The notes beneath the pieces were generated by a model, which saw only the letters and a list, made by a program, of their open reading frames with translations, had not been told where the DNA came from and searched no databases. The position numbers and the translations under genes were made by a program. A stretch of DNA of 64,000 nt from Corella eumyota (taxonomy: Eukaryota > Chordata > Ascidiacea > Phlebobranchia > Corellidae), in the NCBI GenBank assembly GCA_963082875.1, contig OY720097.1, positions 8,998,501-9,062,500 on the forward strand. The letters are read 5' to 3'. Below are positions 25,351 through 37,351 of the stretch, one piece after another (within the stretch, counting starts at the first letter, position 1; each line of letters begins with the position of its first letter).

Positions 25351-28300
25351 TTTTTTATAAATATAATTTATTTAGTAGGTTTATTAATTAAATTATAAAT
25401 TTAAATATGAACTTTTTTATATTTAAACCTAATTTTAACAAGCGAACACGCACTCATTGATATTGTAATATAAAAGTAAACTAAATTTAAAAGCAAAATA
25501 CCGATCTTAATTTTTTAGTAATCAAACAAGTATTAAAATATAATAATAACAAAACAATTAAAACGAAAATTTTACACATTGTTTACTTATATTTTAACAT
25601 TTTACTTAAATTTTCAACCAATATTTTTTACTTTAATGGACAGCGAAAAGGACGATTTTTGACGGCGACCAGAACGCTATTAAATTATTCAAGCGTTAAA
25701 CTCACACTGATTCATTATTTTATAAAAAACAAAAATAATGATTAAACGATATTTAGCTAGAGTTAAATCTTCATTTTAAATAGCAACATACAAAATAATA
25801 ATACCAACAACATATTAAAATTTCAGCAAATTTAATCTTTAAATTTTAATAATAAAATATATTAATTAGTAATTAGTGATAATTAAATGTCGTTAATAGG
25901 AGGTTTGCGATTCGTTGGGATAATAACAAACATACTAAAAATTTAGAACTTTTAGTTTTAAAGAACAAAAGTTATCGTCTTTCAAAATTTGTCAAATAAG
26001 AATAAAAACAATAATAATAATAATAATAATAAATATAATGACAATAACAATATGTTTCGAAATCTAAGATTTCGAACCATAATAACTAGATTTATTTGAT
26101 AAATAAAATATGGTTCGAAATCGTTTGATTCTTTTTTATAAATATAATTTATTTAGTAGGTTTATTAATTAAATTATAAATTTAAATATGAACTTTTTTA
26201 TATTTAAACCTAATTTTAACAAGCGAACACGCACTCATTGATATTGTAATATAAAAGTAAACTAAATTTAAAAGCAAAATACCGATCTTAATTTTTAGTA
26301 ATCAAACAAGTATTAAAATATAATAATAACAAAACAATTAAGACAAAAATTTTACACATTTTTTACTTATATTTTAACATTTTACTTAAAATTTCAACCA
26401 CTATTTTTTACTTTAATGGACAGCGAAAAGGACGATTTTTGACGGCGACCAGAACGCTATTAAATTATTCAAGCGTTAAACTCACACTGATTCATTATTT
26501 TATAAAAAAACAAAAATAATGATTAAACGATATTTAGCTAGAGTTAAATCTTCATTTTAAATAGCAACATACAAAATAATAATACCAACAACATATTAAA
26601 ATTTCAGCAAATTTATTATTTAAATTTTAATAATAAAATATATTAATTAGTAATTAGTGATAATTAAATGTCGTTAATAGGAGGTTAGCGATTCGTTAGG
26701 ATAATAACAAACATACTAAAAATTTAGAACTTTTAGTTTTAAAGAACAAAAGTTATCGTCTTTCAAAATTCGTCAAATAAGAATAAAAACAATAATAATA
26801 ATAATAATAATAAATATAATGACAATAACAATATGTTTCGAAATCTAAGATTTCGAACCATAACTAGATTTATTTGATAAATAAAAAAAATATGGTTCGA
26901 AATTATTTGATTATGTTTAACATAAATTTTTATAAATAAAAAAATATGCATACACCTTAACTAAGAATATTACATATATTTGATTTTTAATAAACAAACA
27001 AGCATTTATATATATTATACAAATAAAATTAATTTCTTAACCCAGTTCTATGTTGTTAATATCATGATATACATTTTACTAAATTTTAAATTCCTAAAAT
27101 TGATTTTTGATTTTTAATAAATAAACAAGCATTTAAATAAAAAAAACAAACAAAAATTATTTTTTAAACATGCATTTTAATTACTAATATCATAAAATAC
27201 ATTATATTAAATTTTAAATGCTTAATATCAAATTTTAATTTTTAATAAACAAACAAGAATTTAAATATAATAAACAAACAAAAATTAAATTTTTAATCCA
27301 TTTTCGAGTTATTAATATTATGATATATAACTGACCAAAATTTGAAAACTTAATAACGATCTCTAAATTTTAATAAACAAATACTCATTAATTACTAATT
27401 AATAATATTTAATTTATCAAAATAGGAGGATTGAAACACGAGATGATATTAAACAACATACTAAAATTTTAAAAATTTATATACACAAAAACAAAAGTTA
27501 TTCGATTTCAAAATTCGGATTAGTAAGAATAAAAATAATAACTAGATTTATTTGATAAATAAAATATGGTTCGAAATCGTTTGATTCTTTTTTATAAATA
27601 TAATTTATTTAGTAGGTTTATTAATTAAATTATAAATTTAAATATGAACTTTTTTATATTTAAACCTAATTTTAACAAGCGAACACGCACTCATTAATAT
27701 TGTAATATAAAAGTAAACTAAATTTAAAAGCAAAATACAGATCTTAATTTTTAGTAATCAAACAAGTATTAAAATATAATAATAACAAAACAATTAAAAC
27801 AAAAATTTTACACATTTTTTACTTATATTTTAACATTTTACTTAAATTTTCAACCATTATTTTTTACTTTAATGGACAGCGAAAAGGACGATTTTTGACG
27901 GCGACCAGAACGCTATTAAATTATTCACGCGTTAAACTCACACTGATTCATTATTTTATAAAAAACCAAAAATAATGATTAAACGATATTTAGCTAGAGT
28001 TAAATCTTCATTTTAAATAGCAACATACAAAATAATAATACCAACAACATATTAAAATTTCAGCAAATTTAATCTTTAAATTTTAATAATAAAATATATT
28101 AATTAGTAATTAGTGATAATTAAATGTCGTTAATAGGAGGTTTGCGATTCGTTGGGATAATAACAAACATACTAAAAATTTAGAACTTTTAGTTTTAAAG
28201 AACAAAAGTTATCGTCTTTCAAAATTCTGACTAGAAAGAATAAAAACAATAATAATAATAATAACTAGATTTATTTGATAAATAAAATATGGTTCGAAAT

Positions 28301-29495
28301 TTTTTGATTATTTTTAACATAAATTTTTATAAATAAAAAAAGATATGCATAAACATTAACTAAGAATATTACATATCTTCGAATAAACAAACAAGCATTT
28401 ATATATACTATACACACAAAAACTAATATTTAACGCAGTTTTAAGTTGTTTATATCAGGATATAGATGATACCAAATTTTAAATTCCTAAAATTGATTTT
28501 TGATTTAAATTAAATAAACAAGCATTTAAATATGATAAACAATTGAAACTTATTTTTCAAATATGTTTTTCAACTACTTATATTTTAAAATACATTATAC
28601 CAAATTTTTAATGCTTAATATCGGACTTTAACTTTTAATCAACAAACAAGCATTTAAATATAATAAACAAACAAGAATTAATTTTTATTTCATTTTCAAG
28701 TTATAAATATTATAACATATAACTGACCAAAATTAAAAAATCTAATAACAATCATTAAATTTAAATAAACAAACACCTATTTATTAGTATTTAGTGATTA
28801 AAAATTAAAATTTTAATTCAGTTTTGAGTTACTAATATCATGATATACAATTGACCAAGATTTGAAAAATTAATAACAACCTTTAAATTTTAATAAAGAA
28901 ACACCTTTTAATTAGTAATTAGTGATAAAAATTAAAATTTTAATTTATTTTTGAGTTACTGATATCATGATATACAATTGACCAAGATTTAAAAAATAAA
29001 TAACAAACTTTAAATTTTAATAAATAAACACCTATTATTAAGTAATTAGTGATAAAAATTAAAATTTTAATTTATTTTTGAGTTAGTAATATCATAATAT
29101 ACAATTGACCAAGATTTAAAAAATTAATAACAACCATTAAATTTTAATAAACAAACACCTATTAATTAGTAATTAGTGATAATTAAATGTCGTAAATAGG
29201 AGGTTTGCGATTCGTTGGGATAATAACAAACATACTAAAAATTTAGAACTTTTAGTTTTAAAGAACAAAAGTTATCGTCTTTTAAAATTCTGACTAGAAA
29301 GAATAAAAACAGTAATAATAATAATAATAATAATAATAAATACACTGACAATAACAATATGTTTCGAAATCTAAGATTTCGAACCATAATAAATATACGG
29401 ACAATAACAATATGTTTCGAAATCTAAGATGTCGAACCATAATAATAAATAAAATGACAATAACAATATGTTTCGAAATCTAAGATTTCGAACCA
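24766..29495 (-). repeat. Reverse-orientation block of island units
   Basis: Reverse CTAG borders lie at 25306, 26086, 26864, 27542 and 28264. Types in order: B (5' part only), B with full 5' terminus, B with full 5' terminus, diverged A, B, A. Then three reversed terminal palindromes occupy 29340-29495. The block could be one inversion of about 4.7 kb or a set of insertions in the other direction. Confidence 0.65.
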
Positions 29496-30930
29496 TAATG
29501 AGTGCGTGTTCGCTTGTTAAAATTAGGTTTAAATATAAAAAAGTTCATATTTAAATTTATAATTTAATTAATAAACCTACTAAATAAATTATATTTATAA
29601 AAAAGAATCAAACAATTTCGAACCATATTTTATTTATCAAATAAATTTAGTTGTTTTTATTCTTTCTAGTCAGAATTTTGAAAGACGATAACTTTTGTTT
29701 TTTAAAACTAAAATGTATAAATTTTTAGTATGTTTGTTATTATCCCAACGAATCGAAAACCTCCTATTAACGACATTTAATTATCACTAATTACTAATTA
29801 ATATATTTTATTATTAAAATTTAAAGATTAAATTTTCTGAAATTTTAATATATTGTTAGTATTATTATTTTGTATGTTGCTATTTAAAATGAAGATTTAA
29901 CTCTAGCTAAATATCGTTTAATCATTATTTTTTTTTTTTTTTATAAAATAACGAATCAGTGTGAGTTTAACGCTTGAATAATTTAATAGCGTTCTGGTCG
30001 CCGTCAAAAATCGTCCTTTTCGCTGTCCATTAAAGTAAAATATATTGGTTAAAATTTTAAGTAAAATGTTAAAGTATAAGTAAAAAATGTGTAAAATTTT
30101 TTTTTTAATTGTTTTGTTATTATTATATTTTAATACTTGTTTGGTTATCAAAAATCAAGATCGGTATTTTGCTTTTAAATTTAGTTTACTTTTATATTAC
30201 AATATCAATGAATGCGTGTTCGTTTGTTAAAATTAGGTTTAAATTTAAAAAAGTTAATATTTAAATTTATAATTTATTTAATAAACCTACTAAATAAATT
30301 ATATTTATAAAAAAGAATCAAACGATTTCGAACCATATTTTATTTATCAAATAAATCTAGTTATTTTTTTCTTACGTTTTCGAATTTTGAAATAGAATAA
30401 CTTTTGATCTTGTATATATTAAGTTTTAAAATTTTAGTATGTTTTTTATAATAATATTGTGTTCCAATCCTCCTATTCTCAAAATTCAATTATTACTAAT
30501 TACTAATTGCTTGTTTATTTATTAAAATTTAGAGATCGTTATTAATTCTTTAAATCTTGGTCAATTGTATATCATAATATTAGTAACTCAAAAAAAAATT
30601 TTAATTTTAATTTTTATAACTAATTACTAATTAATAGGTGTTTGTTTATTAAAATTTAAAGATTGTTATTTATTTTTTAAATTTTGGTTAATTGTATATC
30701 ATGATATTGGTAACTCAAAAATGAATTAAAATTTTAATTTTTATTACTAATTACCAATCAATAGGTGTTTGTTTATTAAAATTTAAAAATTGTTATTATT
30801 TTTTCTTAATGTTGGTCAATCGTATATTATTAAATGATTTACATCAAAACGAGTTAAAAAATTAATTTTTGTATGTTTATCATATTTAAATGCTTGTTTA
30901 TTCCATAAAAACTAAAGATTGTTACTTAAG
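29496..30930 (+). repeat. Forward island units flanking the young foldback element
   Basis: A type-B 3' tail ends in a variant TTAG at about 29651, and a type-B unit ends at CTAG 30357-30360. The 5' part of a diverged type-A unit follows and is interrupted at about 30930. Its 3' part resumes at 36189-36376, after the young foldback element, and ends normally in CTAG. Confidence 0.65.
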
Positions 30931-31214
30931 CGCAGAACACCACCACCTTTCTGCCAGAGAGCTAGCAGAGAGTAGCAGAGAATTTTGCTTGGGCGGATAA
31001 TTATAAAAAATAGTGGTTCCAAATATTTTAAAATCGTACAATACAAAAAATAACGGGGTAAAATAGCCCCTTTAAATGGAACAAATTAAAACCAAACCTA
31101 ATATAGAATAAGTTGGTAAGGTTCTTAACACTTTAAAATAAAAATAAAATTAAACAAAACATTGAAAAATTGTTAAAAGCAGGAGTAAACTTTTGTACTG
31201 AACTGAAATACGTG

Positions 31215-33420
31215 TTATTACTGACGTCACAAATCGGGGATTTTAACAACTTACCTATCATGTCGCTCCAATATATTTTTGATATTTTGTAAAGAACAAC
31301 GTCTCCAACCACGACATATCTTCAAAAAAGTGACAAAATATTAGAAAGTGGTCAAATGCAGGTGTAAACTTTGTATTTTTGTAATATACGCTATATAAGT
31401 GACGTCACAAATCGGGGGTTTTGACAACTTACTTATCATGTCGCTCCAATTTATTTTTGAGATTTTGTGGAGAACAACGTACCCAACCACAATATATCTT
31501 CAAAAAAGTGAACAAAATATTAGAAAGTGGTCAAATGCAGGTGTAAACTTTGTATTTTCGTAATATACGCTATATAAATGACGTCACAAATCAGGGGTTT
31601 TGACAACTTACCTATCATGTCGCTCCAATATATTTTTGATATTTTGTAAAGAACAACGTCTCCAACCACGACATATCTTCAAAAAAGTGAACAAAATATT
31701 AGAAAGTGGTCAAATGCAGGTGTAAACTTTGTATTTTCGTAATATACGCTATATAAGTGACGTCACAAATCGGGGGTTTTGACAACTTACCTAGCATGTC
31801 ACTTCAATTCTTTTTTGATATTTGGTGAAGGACAACGTACCCAAGCACGACATATTTTTATAAAAGTGAACAAAATATTAGAAAGTGGTCAAATACAGGT
31901 GTAAACTTTGTATTTTCGTAATATACGCTATAGAAGTGACGTCACAAATCGGGGGTTTTGACAATTTACCTATCATGTCGCTCCAATTTATTTTTGATAT
32001 TTTGTGGAGAACAACGTACCCAACCACAATATATCTTCAAAAAAGTGAACAAAACATTAGAAAGTGGTCAAATGCAGGTGTAAACTTTGTATTTTCGTAA
32101 TATATGCTATATAAATGACGTCACAAATCGGGGGTTTTGACAACTTACCTATCATGTCGCTCCAATATATTTTTGATATTTTGTAAAGAACAACGTCTCC
32201 AACCACGACATATCTTCAAAAAAGTGAACAGAATATTAGAAAGTGGTCAAATGCAGGTGTAAACTTTGTATTTTCGTAATATACGCTATATAAGTGACGT
32301 CACAAATCGGGGGTTTTGACAACTTACCTATCATGTCGCTCCAATTTATTTTTAATATTTTGTGGAGGACAACGTACCCAACCACGACATATCTTCAAAA
32401 AAGTGAACAAAATATTAGAAAGTGGTCAAATACAGGTGTTAACTTTGTATTTTCGTAATATACGCTATATAAGTGACGTCACAAATCGGGGGTTTTGACA
32501 ACTTACCTATCATGTCGCTCCAATATATTTTTGATATTTTGTAAAGAACAACGTCTCCAACCACGACATATCTTCAAAAAAGTGAACAAAATATTAGAAA
32601 GGGGTCAAATGCAGGTGTAAACTTTGTATTTTCGTAATATACGCTATATAAGTGACGTCACAAATCGGGGGTTTTGACAACTTACCTATCATGTCGCTCC
32701 AATTTGTTTTTATTATTTTGTGGAGGACAACGTACCCAACCACGACATATCTTCAAAAAAGTGAACAAAATATTAGAAAGTGGTCAAATACAGGTGTTAA
32801 CTTTGTATTTTTGTAATATACGCTATATAAGTGACGTCACAAATCGGGGGTTTTGACAACTTACCTAGCATGTCGCACCAATTCTTTTTTTATATTTGGT
32901 GGAGGACAACGTACCCAAGCACGACATATTTTTAAAGAAGTGAACAAAATATTAGAAAGTGGTCAAATACAGGTGTAAACTTTGTATTTTCGTAATATAC
33001 GCTATAGAAGTGACGTCACAAATCGGGGGTTTTGACAACTTACCTATCATGTCGCTCCAATTTATTTTTGATATTTTGTGGAGGACAACGTACTTAACCA
33101 CGTCATATCTTCCAAAAAGTAAACAAAATATTAGAAAGTGGTCAAATGCAGGTGTAAACTTTGTATTTTCGTAATATACGCTATATAAGTGACGTCACAA
33201 ATCGGGGGTTTTGACAACTTACCTATCATGTCGCTTCAATTTATTTTTGATATTTTGTAAAGAACAACGCACTTAATTACGACATATCTTTAAATAAATG
33301 AACAAAATATTAGAAAGTGGTCAAAAACAGGTGTAAACTTTGTATTTTCGTAATATACGCTATATAAGTGACTTCACAAATCGGGGGTTTTGACAACTTT
33401 CCTATCATGTCGCTCCAATT
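31215..33420 (+). repeat. 179 bp tandem array, left arm (about 12 copies)
   Basis: Successive copies of CAACTTACCTATCATGTCGC recur every 178-179 bp. Each unit also holds GTGGTCAAATGCAGGTGTAA and, in 12 of 13 places, the 8 bp palindrome TGACGTCA. Short open frames in this array are repeat shadows: the same peptide recurs in each unit. One higher-order pattern is visible: units alternate between CAACGTCTCCAACCACGACA and CAACGTACCCAACCAC forms. Confidence 0.9.
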
Positions 33421-34372
33421 TTGATAATCACACTTGTTAAAAGTATGCTGGGCTGTTCTTTACAATCGGTTTTAATCAACAACCTTACGCTGAGTGTAAT
33501 AGAACAAGATTTTAGGGAACTTAAATAAACATATCTTTATTGTAAACGTAGCTCTGGTTTGGACCATTTCGTAAAGCAATATCTTAAAGAAATTATTGAA
33601 ACCGAAAACTGTTTTCAAGGGAATGCATTAATTTTAAAATGGGTAGGAAACTTATTAAGGAAGATAAAACATAAGCAAAAACACAACCTTTAAAGCAAAA
33701 AAAGAAGTCGCCATTTAAAATGACGCAGTTGGTGGTTTCTTCATTTAAAAAGCAAAAACGCAGAAACAAGGGATTTTACACCAATCAGCGAAAAGGCTAA
33801 AATTTGAAAATACGTCATCGAATTCACCGCCTTTACCATTAGTAGATTAACAAAATTTATTACAAAAACACTCCATAAATCAATTGAAAATTAAAACAAT
33901 TGATATGATAAATGCTGACATTTGGAATATTACGAATCTAATGGGTCTATACGATAATTTTTTAAACTTACCAATTTTTGTGATATCGCTTTTAAAAATG
34001 TTGATAATCAAAATATACGTTGGCTTGACTTGGCAACAATATTTTGTTATCACTCCAATGATATGCATAATAAAATAATGCAATATTACATTAATTACAA
34101 CATATGTTGGTTTTCAAAATATGTCGCCGATGCCTATTTAACTTCTTTAGTGCATGTGGTTAATTTTTCTTAAAATAATTTTTTTTTGGTATTTTGGAAT
34201 GTGACTGTACCTTAACTATTTTAAAAAGAATTCAATTAATCAAACACCCTTTAAAATTTGGGAAAATTATATTAGAATGACACTTTACAAAATTACAAAT
34301 TACGGTGACACTTTACAAAATTACAAATTTTTTCTAAAATTGTGGAATAAACATTTATGTTAATATATTTTG
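33421..34372. other. Central spacer of the young foldback element, possibly decayed coding
   Basis: Unique sequence between the two arrays. No intact gene is present. One frame on the + strand, about 33970-34172, has a protein-like composition (it includes NVDNQNIRWLDLATIFCYHS) and ends in TAA. Lysine-rich pieces (KKKSPFKMTQLVVSSFKKQK) lie at about 33690-33750. They might be the remains of a transposase or of captured host sequence; I recognise no family. Confidence 0.35.
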
Positions 34373-35905
34373 GAATGTCGTTGTTGGGTACGTTGTCCTC
34401 CACAAAATATCAAAAATAAATTGGAGCGACATGATAGGTAAGTTGTCAAAACCACCGATTTGTGACGTCACTTCTATAGCGTATATTACGAAAATACAAA
34501 GTTTACACCTGTATTTGACCACTTTTTAATATTTTGTTTACTTTTTTGAAGATATGTCGTAATTAAGTACGTTGTTCTTTACAAAATATCAAAAATAAAT
34601 TGGTGCGACATGATAGGTAAGTTGTCAAAACCCCCGATTTGTGACGTCACTTATATAGCGTATATTACGAAAATACAAAGTTTACACCTGTATTTGGCCA
34701 CTTTCTAATATTTTGTTCACTTTTTTGAAGATAGGTCGTAATTAAATGCGTTGTTCTTTACAAAATATCAAAAATAAATTGGAGCGACATGATAGGTAAG
34801 TTGTCAAACCCCCCAATTTGTGACGTCACTTATATAGCGTATATTACGAAAATACAAAGTTTACACCTGTATTTGACCACTTACTAATATTTTGTTCACT
34901 TTTTTAAAGGTAAGTCATGGTTGGGTACGTTGTCCTTCACAAAATATCAAAAATAATTTGGAGCGACATGATAGGTAAGTTGTCAAAACCCCCGATTTGT
35001 GACGTTACTTATATAGCGTATATTACGAAAGTACAAAGTTAACACCTGTATTTGACAACTTTTTAATATTTTGTTCACTTTTTTAGAAATATGTCGTGGT
35101 TAAGTGCGTTGTTCTTTACAAAATATCAAAAATAAATTGGAGCGACATGATAGGTAAGTTGTCAAAACCCTCGATTTGTGACGTCACTTATATAGCGTAT
35201 ATTACGAAAATACAAAGTTTACACCTGCATTTGACCACTTTCTAATATTTTGTTCACTTTTTTGAAGATATGTCGTGGTTGGAGACGTTGTTCTTTACAA
35301 AATATCAAAAATAAATTGAAGCGACATGATAGGTAAGTTGTCAAAACCCCCGATTTGTGACGTCACTTATATAGCGTATATTACGAAAATACAAAGTTTA
35401 CACCTGCATTTGACCACTTTCTAATATTTTGTTCACTTTTTTGAAGATATGTCGTGGTTGGAGACGTTGTTCTTTACAAAATATCAAAAATAAATTGAAG
35501 CGACATGATAGGTAAGTTGTCAAAACCCCCGATTTGTGACGTCACTTCTATAGTGTATATTACAAAAATACAAAGTTTACACCTGTATTTGACCACTTTC
35601 TAATATTTTGTTCACTTTTTTAAAAGTATGTCATGGTTGGGTACGTTGTCATCTACAAAATATTAAAAATAAATTGGAGCGACATGATAGGTAAGTTGTC
35701 AAAACCCCCGATTTGTGACGTCACTTATATAGCGTATATTACGAAAATACAAAGTTTACACCTGTATTTGACCACTTTCTAATATTTTGTTCACTTTTTT
35801 AAAGATACGTCGTGGTTAATAGCGTTGTTCTTTACAAAATATCAAAAATAAATTAAAACGACATGATAGGTAAGTTGTCAAAACCCCCGATTTGTGACGT
35901 CAGTA
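34373..35905 (-). repeat. 179 bp tandem array, right arm (about 9 copies)
   Basis: The same repeat as the left arm, in reverse complement, so the two arms could pair. TGACGTCA is intact in 8 of 9 places. The right arm has fewer units than the left, as expected if arms change length by unequal exchange or slippage. Confidence 0.9.
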
Positions 35906-36376
35906 ATAACACGTATTTAAGTTTAGTACAAAAGTTTACTCCTGTTTTTAACAGTTTTTTAATGTTTTGTTTAATTTTATTTTAATTTTAAAGTGTTAAG
36001 TACCTTGTTAACTTATTATACATTAGGTTTGATTTTATTTTGTTCCTTTTGAAGGGGCTATTTTATCCCGTTCTTTTTTGTATTGTACGATCAAAAAATA
36101 TTTAGAATCACTATTTTTTATAATTATCCGCCCAAGCAAAATTCTCTGCTACTCTCTGCCAGCTCTCTGCCAGAAAGATGGTGGTCGCATAACAATAAAA
36201 AAAATTATAATTTTTTAGTGTGATAATTAAAAAAGGTATACGTAATATTTGATTAATTAGTTCAGTTAACATTTTTATTTAGATTATGTTTGTCTATAAA
36301 TTTATTTACAATAAAGATTAATTTTAAAAATAATCAAATAATTTCGAACCATTTTTTATTTATCAAATAAATCTAG

Positions 36377-36530
36377 TATTAGATTTGGTTTCAATATGTT
36401 TCTTTTGAAGGATATATTTTATTCAGTTCTTTTTTGTATTGTACGACTAAAAAATATTTAGAATCACGTTTTTTATGATTGTCCGCCTAAGCATAATTTT
36501 CTGGTATTCTCTGGCAGAAAGATGGTGGTT
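36377..36530 (-). mobile_element. Old foldback-family element, right end
   Basis: Directly after the CTAG of the island, the sequence TATTAGATTTGGTTTCAATA and onward matches the young element from about 36020 to its terminus. It includes TTTTTTGTATTGTACGA and the end word CAGAAAGATGGTGGT. It continues the element whose other part ends at about 5798. The island is therefore an insertion into this older copy. Confidence 0.75.
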
Positions 36531-36716
36531 GTCAGCGTGTGAAAACGAGAAGCAGTGTTGTAATAAGATATTTCACATTGAAAATTTAACCAATTAGACA
36601 GTGGTTAAGTTGTTCTATATTAGAAATATATTCCTATTAATATGAATTTATTAGTATTAAACGTTGCATTAATGACTGTTTAAAACTCTGGGTTTGGTGA
36701 CCATGCCATAACATAC

Positions 36717-36988
36717 TTCTCGATGTGGGAAAGTCGAATGCTCGACTTAAACATAGAGTAACTTTAGTTACTTCGACCCAGTCTCGAGTTGCCTTTAGCA
36801 GTTTGGGATAATATGTAAAAAATAATTTCCCAGTAATTATACTGCTGATTGAGTGCTGGCTCAGCAGGAGTATATACCAATTATAGCGCCTTACTCAAGG
36901 GTGCTACAGCATGAGAGAGCAGTGGGGATTAAACCCACAGCCTCATGGTGGTGTAGCAAGTGTTCTTACCACTACATCAAGCTGCCGG
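36717..36988 (-). mobile_element. tRNA-headed SINE, reverse copy
   Basis: Read on the - strand it begins GCCGGCAGCTTGATGTAGTG with a box A-like TAGTGGTAAGAAC and a box B-like GTGGGTTTAATCCCC. The body follows with GCGCTATAA, CTGCTGAGCCAGCAC and AATCAGCAGTATAATTA, then CTCTATGTTTAAGT and CCCACATCGAG. The same order is seen at 47899 and 59820. The internal pol III promoter is tRNA-like; the cognate tRNA is not clear. Confidence 0.75.
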
Positions 36989-37351
36989 TTATGCGGTTAT
37001 CATTAATAGTTGTCCTGCTTGTGTTATGTTTTAAATCATTAAATTGATTTTGTCATTTTTTTCCGTCGCATTGGTGTAATATTTATTATATCTTATTATT
37101 CACTGTCATTGATGCGCGAAAAACCAAAATAAAAAACTGTAATTGTTAAATATTTAACTTTTGATGTTTTCACAATTGATTTCGATCATTTGGAAGTTTG
37201 GATTATCCGCTTAGAATTTTTTTAACAAAGCGCTATTTTATAATGTATATATCTTGCTAAATAGAGTAGCATAATATATAATAAGCTAACATTTATATTA
37301 TTTTGTCATGCAGAAACAGGTATATAGATAATAAGTCGATCCAACAAGGCA
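36989..37351 (+). other. 5' flank of POLR1B
   Basis: AT-rich, with no open frame of note. A pyrimidine-leading TTTTGTCATGCAG at about 37302-37314 could be a splice or trans-splice acceptor 38 bp before the ATG. AAACAG|GTATAT just after it could equally be a donor. No clear TATA-box or initiator could be assigned. Confidence 0.3.

Larger units (their letters stand above)
30931..36188. mobile_element. Young foldback-type transposon with 179 bp repeat arms
   Basis: The termini are inverted: left CCACCACCTTTCTGCCAGAG, and right, reverse-complemented, CCACCATCTTTCTGGCAGAG. Unique sub-terminal stretches of about 280 bp follow, including TTGCTTGGGCGGATAATTAT on one side and its complement on the other. 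Inside lie two opposed arrays of a 179 bp repeat (31215-33420 and 34373-35905) around a unique centre (33421-34372). Long inverted arms made of tandem repeats are the hallmark of foldback elements such as Drosophila FB and Galileo. The superfamily here is unknown, and I saw no certain target-site duplication. It interrupts an island unit, so it is younger than the island. Confidence 0.75.
5799..36376. mobile_element. Giant nested island of CTAG-ended Helitron/HINE-like units
   Basis: About 25 kb of interspersed AT-rich units, excluding the younger foldback element at 30931-36188. A complete unit (clearest in reverse at 25306-26083, and forward at about 20300-21554) has these parts in order. 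First is a 5' motif TATGGTTCGAAATC inside a near-perfect palindrome. Then come CATATTGTTATTGTC, an (ATT)n microsatellite, a start word GTTTTTATTCTT, and a type-specific core. The unit ends with the inverted copy GATTTCGAACCATA, a small stem (ATTTAT-CAA-ATAAAT) and the terminus CTAG, followed by T. CTAG termini occur at least 25 times. Mirrored subterminal motifs, a microsatellite, a 3' stem and a CTRR-type end are features of Helitron/Helentron-derived non-autonomous elements such as DINE-1. That assignment is inference: no Rep/helicase gene is present. Confidence 0.65.

Noticed and set aside
31885-33174. Several 60-71 codon frames on the + strand
   Set aside because: The same peptide recurs every 179 bp; they are shadows of the tandem repeat.
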